64,000 bases of DNA from Adiantum capillus-veneris (Eukaryota; Streptophyta; Polypodiopsida; Polypodiales; Pteridaceae): NCBI GenBank assembly GCA_014529385.2, contig CM043944.1, forward strand, positions 80,384,384 to 80,448,383, read 5' to 3'. A program made the translations under genes and the position numbers. Of this stretch, positions 62,547 through 64,000 are shown piece by piece; position 1 is the first letter of the stretch, and every line of letters begins with the position of its first letter. The notes beneath the pieces are model-generated. The model saw only the letters and a program-made list of their open reading frames with translations, had not been told where the DNA came from and did not search any database.

Positions 62547-63277
62547 GACTCTCCTAGTTCGTGGCTCTCTCTCTCTTCTGACTTCTTTGCTTGTCCCTTT
62601 GGACCTACAGCTTGTGCAAGGTGAATTGACAGGCTGCTTAAAGATTCATTTAACTTCTCAATCACTTCAGGCATTACCTCAGGAAGATCCCTAGATGTTG
62701 ATGCTTGTGACTTACCTTTGGGTCTAAGACTTTCTATTGGAACCTCTCCCCTTAAGCACTTGAGTTTCCTATACTTCTCAGCAGTCCTAGTTTCAGCTGC
62801 ATCAAAAGTAGCAGGTGCACCCGCCTCAACTTTTACCTTAAGGTCAGGAAAGAGTCCGGCTATGAACCTCTCCTTCTTTAAAAATTCTGCACCATCACCA
62901 GGGTTAGCAACATTTCGTATCCATAGAGCCCAAAGATGTAGAAACTCTTGCTTGTACAAGTAGTAGTCATCTAAGTCTTTTTGCTTATGAGAAACAATGT
63001 CTTGCCATAATTTTTGAGTGTTTTGGGGATCAAAGAAGTATTCCTTGAAACGATTCAAAACTTCTGTGTAATTCCCCTTAACTTCCTCAGGTAAAGAGTC
63101 AAACCAAGTGCTAGCATCTTTCCTAAGGACCACCTCAAATATTTCTACACGTTCTTGATCAGTTATTATCCTCTTGATACGGCAAGACATCTTGAAATTC
63201 GCTAAAAATAATTCTGCATCCTCTCCAGGCTCTCCAAAGAAAAGAGGATACCCACACATTTGGCGTTGACTTTCCAT
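62477..63277 (-). CDS. Element D gag N-terminal part
   Basis: Start ATG at 63277 (MESQRQMCGY), the same as in C. The retrotransposon gag domain covers about 15-190 (LFLANFKMSCRIKRI, ASTWFDSLPEEVKGNY, FLKKERFIAGLFPDLKVKV). The last 35 residues are out of frame after the indel in the GA run. Confidence 0.85.
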   Translation of the reverse strand: MESQRQMCGYPLFFGEPGEDAELFLANFKMSCRIKRIITDQERVEIFEVVLRKDASTWFDSLPEEVKGNYTEVLNRFKEYFFDPQNTQKLWQDIVSHKQKDLDDYYLYKQEFLHLWALWIRNVANPGDGAEFLKKERFIAGLFPDLKVKVEAGAPATFDAAETRTAEKYRKLKCLRGEVPIESLRPKGKSQASTSRDLPEVMPEVIEKLNESLSSLSIHLAQAVGPKGQAKKSEERESHELGESCNVGIAESLDMGCIIVLGPVES

Positions 63278-63362
63278 TGAATTGATTTTAAAGTGACACC
63301 CGTTTTTGTTTTTCTTTCTTAAAAAGAATTACACAATAATGTTTTCTAGCTTGCAATCTATT

Positions 63363-63581
63363 CTACAACAAAATAAAGATATTCACATCAAACGACCTAT
63401 GATAATCAATAAGAGGTAGGATGATAGGGTTTGGTGATGCGAGAATTTCTCCTACTCTTTGGGCACCAAACATGAACACCATACGTTGTTGAAAATGGAT
63501 TTTCCTACTAATTGCAATGTTTATTCTAATGTGTGGAGTGAAATGGAAGGGGAAAACCTCTATTCTTGGGCCATTATCCAT
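63363..63581 (-). CDS. Small ORF tw-a (72 aa) in leader of D
   Basis: Intact copy. The core IRINIAISRKIHFQQRMVFM, then FGAQRV.EILASPNPIILPL, IDY and the end DVNIFILL correspond residue for residue with tw-a of F. It lies 85 nt before gag and 21 nt after tw-b. Family and function unknown. Confidence 0.65.
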   Translation of the reverse strand: MDNGPRIEVFPFHFTPHIRINIAISRKIHFQQRMVFMFGAQRVGEILASPNPIILPLIDYHRSFDVNIFILL

Positions 63582-63602
63582 GGTCTATGCATGACCTAAT
63601 GC

Positions 63603-63815
63603 TTAAAACAAAACAAAAATATAGACGTCCAAACTAAGGTCGTACCTAATGAGAGGCAAAATAAAAGGATTTACTGAAGCGTTTATCTCGGCCAACCTAA
63701 GAGGACCTAAAATTCTACGAATGACACGTTGAAATTGCAACTTAGTACTAACAATTATGTGTACCTTTTTCCTTGCAATGGGAATGAAGGGATCATACAA
63801 ATTTTCATGATTCAT
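63603..63815 (-). CDS. Small ORF tw-b (70 aa) in leader of D
   Basis: Intact copy: IIVSTKLQFQRVIRRILG, then RLAEINASVNPFILPLIRYD and the end DVYIFVLF. It is the first ORF after the primer site. Compared with the C copy about ten codons differ, six of them synonymous. Family and function unknown. Confidence 0.65.
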   Translation of the reverse strand: MNHENLYDPFIPIARKKVHIIVSTKLQFQRVIRRILGPLRLAEINASVNPFILPLIRYDLSLDVYIFVLF

Positions 63816-63867
63816 TCAAACTACTTGACTATGCTAAAGGTTGATTCTACACAAAAATACACAAGAC

Positions 63868-63887
63868 GTTCCTCCGTGGGGGCACCA
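63868..63887 (-). other. Primer binding site of element D
   Basis: TGGTGCCCCCACGGAGGAAC on the minus strand, three bases inside the LTR edge at 63891. Confidence 0.75.
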
Positions 63888-63890
63888 ATT

Positions 63891-64000
63891 TGAAGCGGTC
63901 CGGGGCGGGCAACAAGAAGAGCAACCTCTAGACACCCTTCAAGGCTCCCGTGCTGCTCAATGGGGCTGGGGCACAACACAACACAAACCAAAACAACAAA
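63891..64000 (-). repeat. Element D 5' LTR, inner 110 bp
   Basis: Matches 55271-55380 with one difference; it continues beyond the window. Confidence 0.9.

Larger units (their letters stand above)
55271..64000 (-). mobile_element. Element D: Tat-like Ty3/gypsy, youngest insertion, incomplete at right edge
   Basis: Minus strand: 5' LTR from 63891 rightward (110 bp visible), primer site, twin small ORFs, gag, pol, purine tract, and 3' LTR 55271-57968. The visible LTR parts differ at one base in about 110. It is inserted into the 3' LTR of C, with TATAC at the left flank. Three lesions: an indel in a GA run near 62555, a TGA near 61937 and a one-base deletion near 60045. The coding region is close to C. 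Confidence 0.85.

Overview
The window looks like nuclear DNA from a land plant with a large, repeat-packed genome. The evidence is plant-type Ty3/gypsy LTR retrotransposons: Tat-like elements with two RNase H domains and a chromovirus with a C-terminal chromodomain. tRNA-Asp-like and tRNA-iMet-like primer sites, long AT-rich LTRs and CT/CA/GA microsatellites fit the same picture. One element looks fungal-like and another carries unusual domain duplications, which would fit a fern, lycophyte or moss better than a typical flowering plant; that is inference. I found no host gene, tRNA, rRNA or CRISPR array.

Layout. (1) About 1-13900, minus strand: element A, with a tRNA-Asp-type primer site at 12717-12733, an N-terminally extended gag, PR-RT-RNaseH, a duplicated zinc-binding module before the integrase, and after the integrase a second aspartic-protease domain followed by Trp/Lys repeats. 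Its leader holds four copies of a 22-30 bp palindrome; a fifth lies at 41-64. (2) About 13900-19010, plus: element B, a decayed Tat-like element whose gag-PR segment is inverted. (3) 19011-22010: a truncated LTR on the minus strand (I) and unrecognised degenerate reading frames. (4) 22011-64000: a nest of insertions. An unrecognised DNA-transposon-like gene (H, minus) is split by element G (23067-33220, chromovirus, plus) and by element E (from about 33360, Tat-like, minus). The integrase gene of E is split by F (36051-46077, plus, fungal-like gypsy) and E is interrupted again by C (from 46351, Tat-like, plus). The 3' LTR of C is split by D (55271 to beyond 64000, minus), a close relative of C. 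G also carries a 1.34 kb TTAA-flanked DNA element in its leader.

Most striking observation. F and C/D are unrelated by pol, yet both carry the same pair of about 70-residue open frames (here called tw-a, 72 aa, and tw-b, 70 aa) in their 5' leader sequence. In F the pair lies inside the LTR in the order a-b and overlaps by ATGA. In C and D it lies between primer site and gag in the order b-a with a 21-nt gap. Lengths are identical in all four copies. By-eye identity between families is about 60% with no gaps, and a and b are themselves paralogous (about 45% over the last 55 residues). I know no named family for them. They are the best candidate for an undescribed retroelement accessory system.

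All percentages and boundaries were read by eye. LTR outer ends of A, B, E and I are approximate or lie outside the window.
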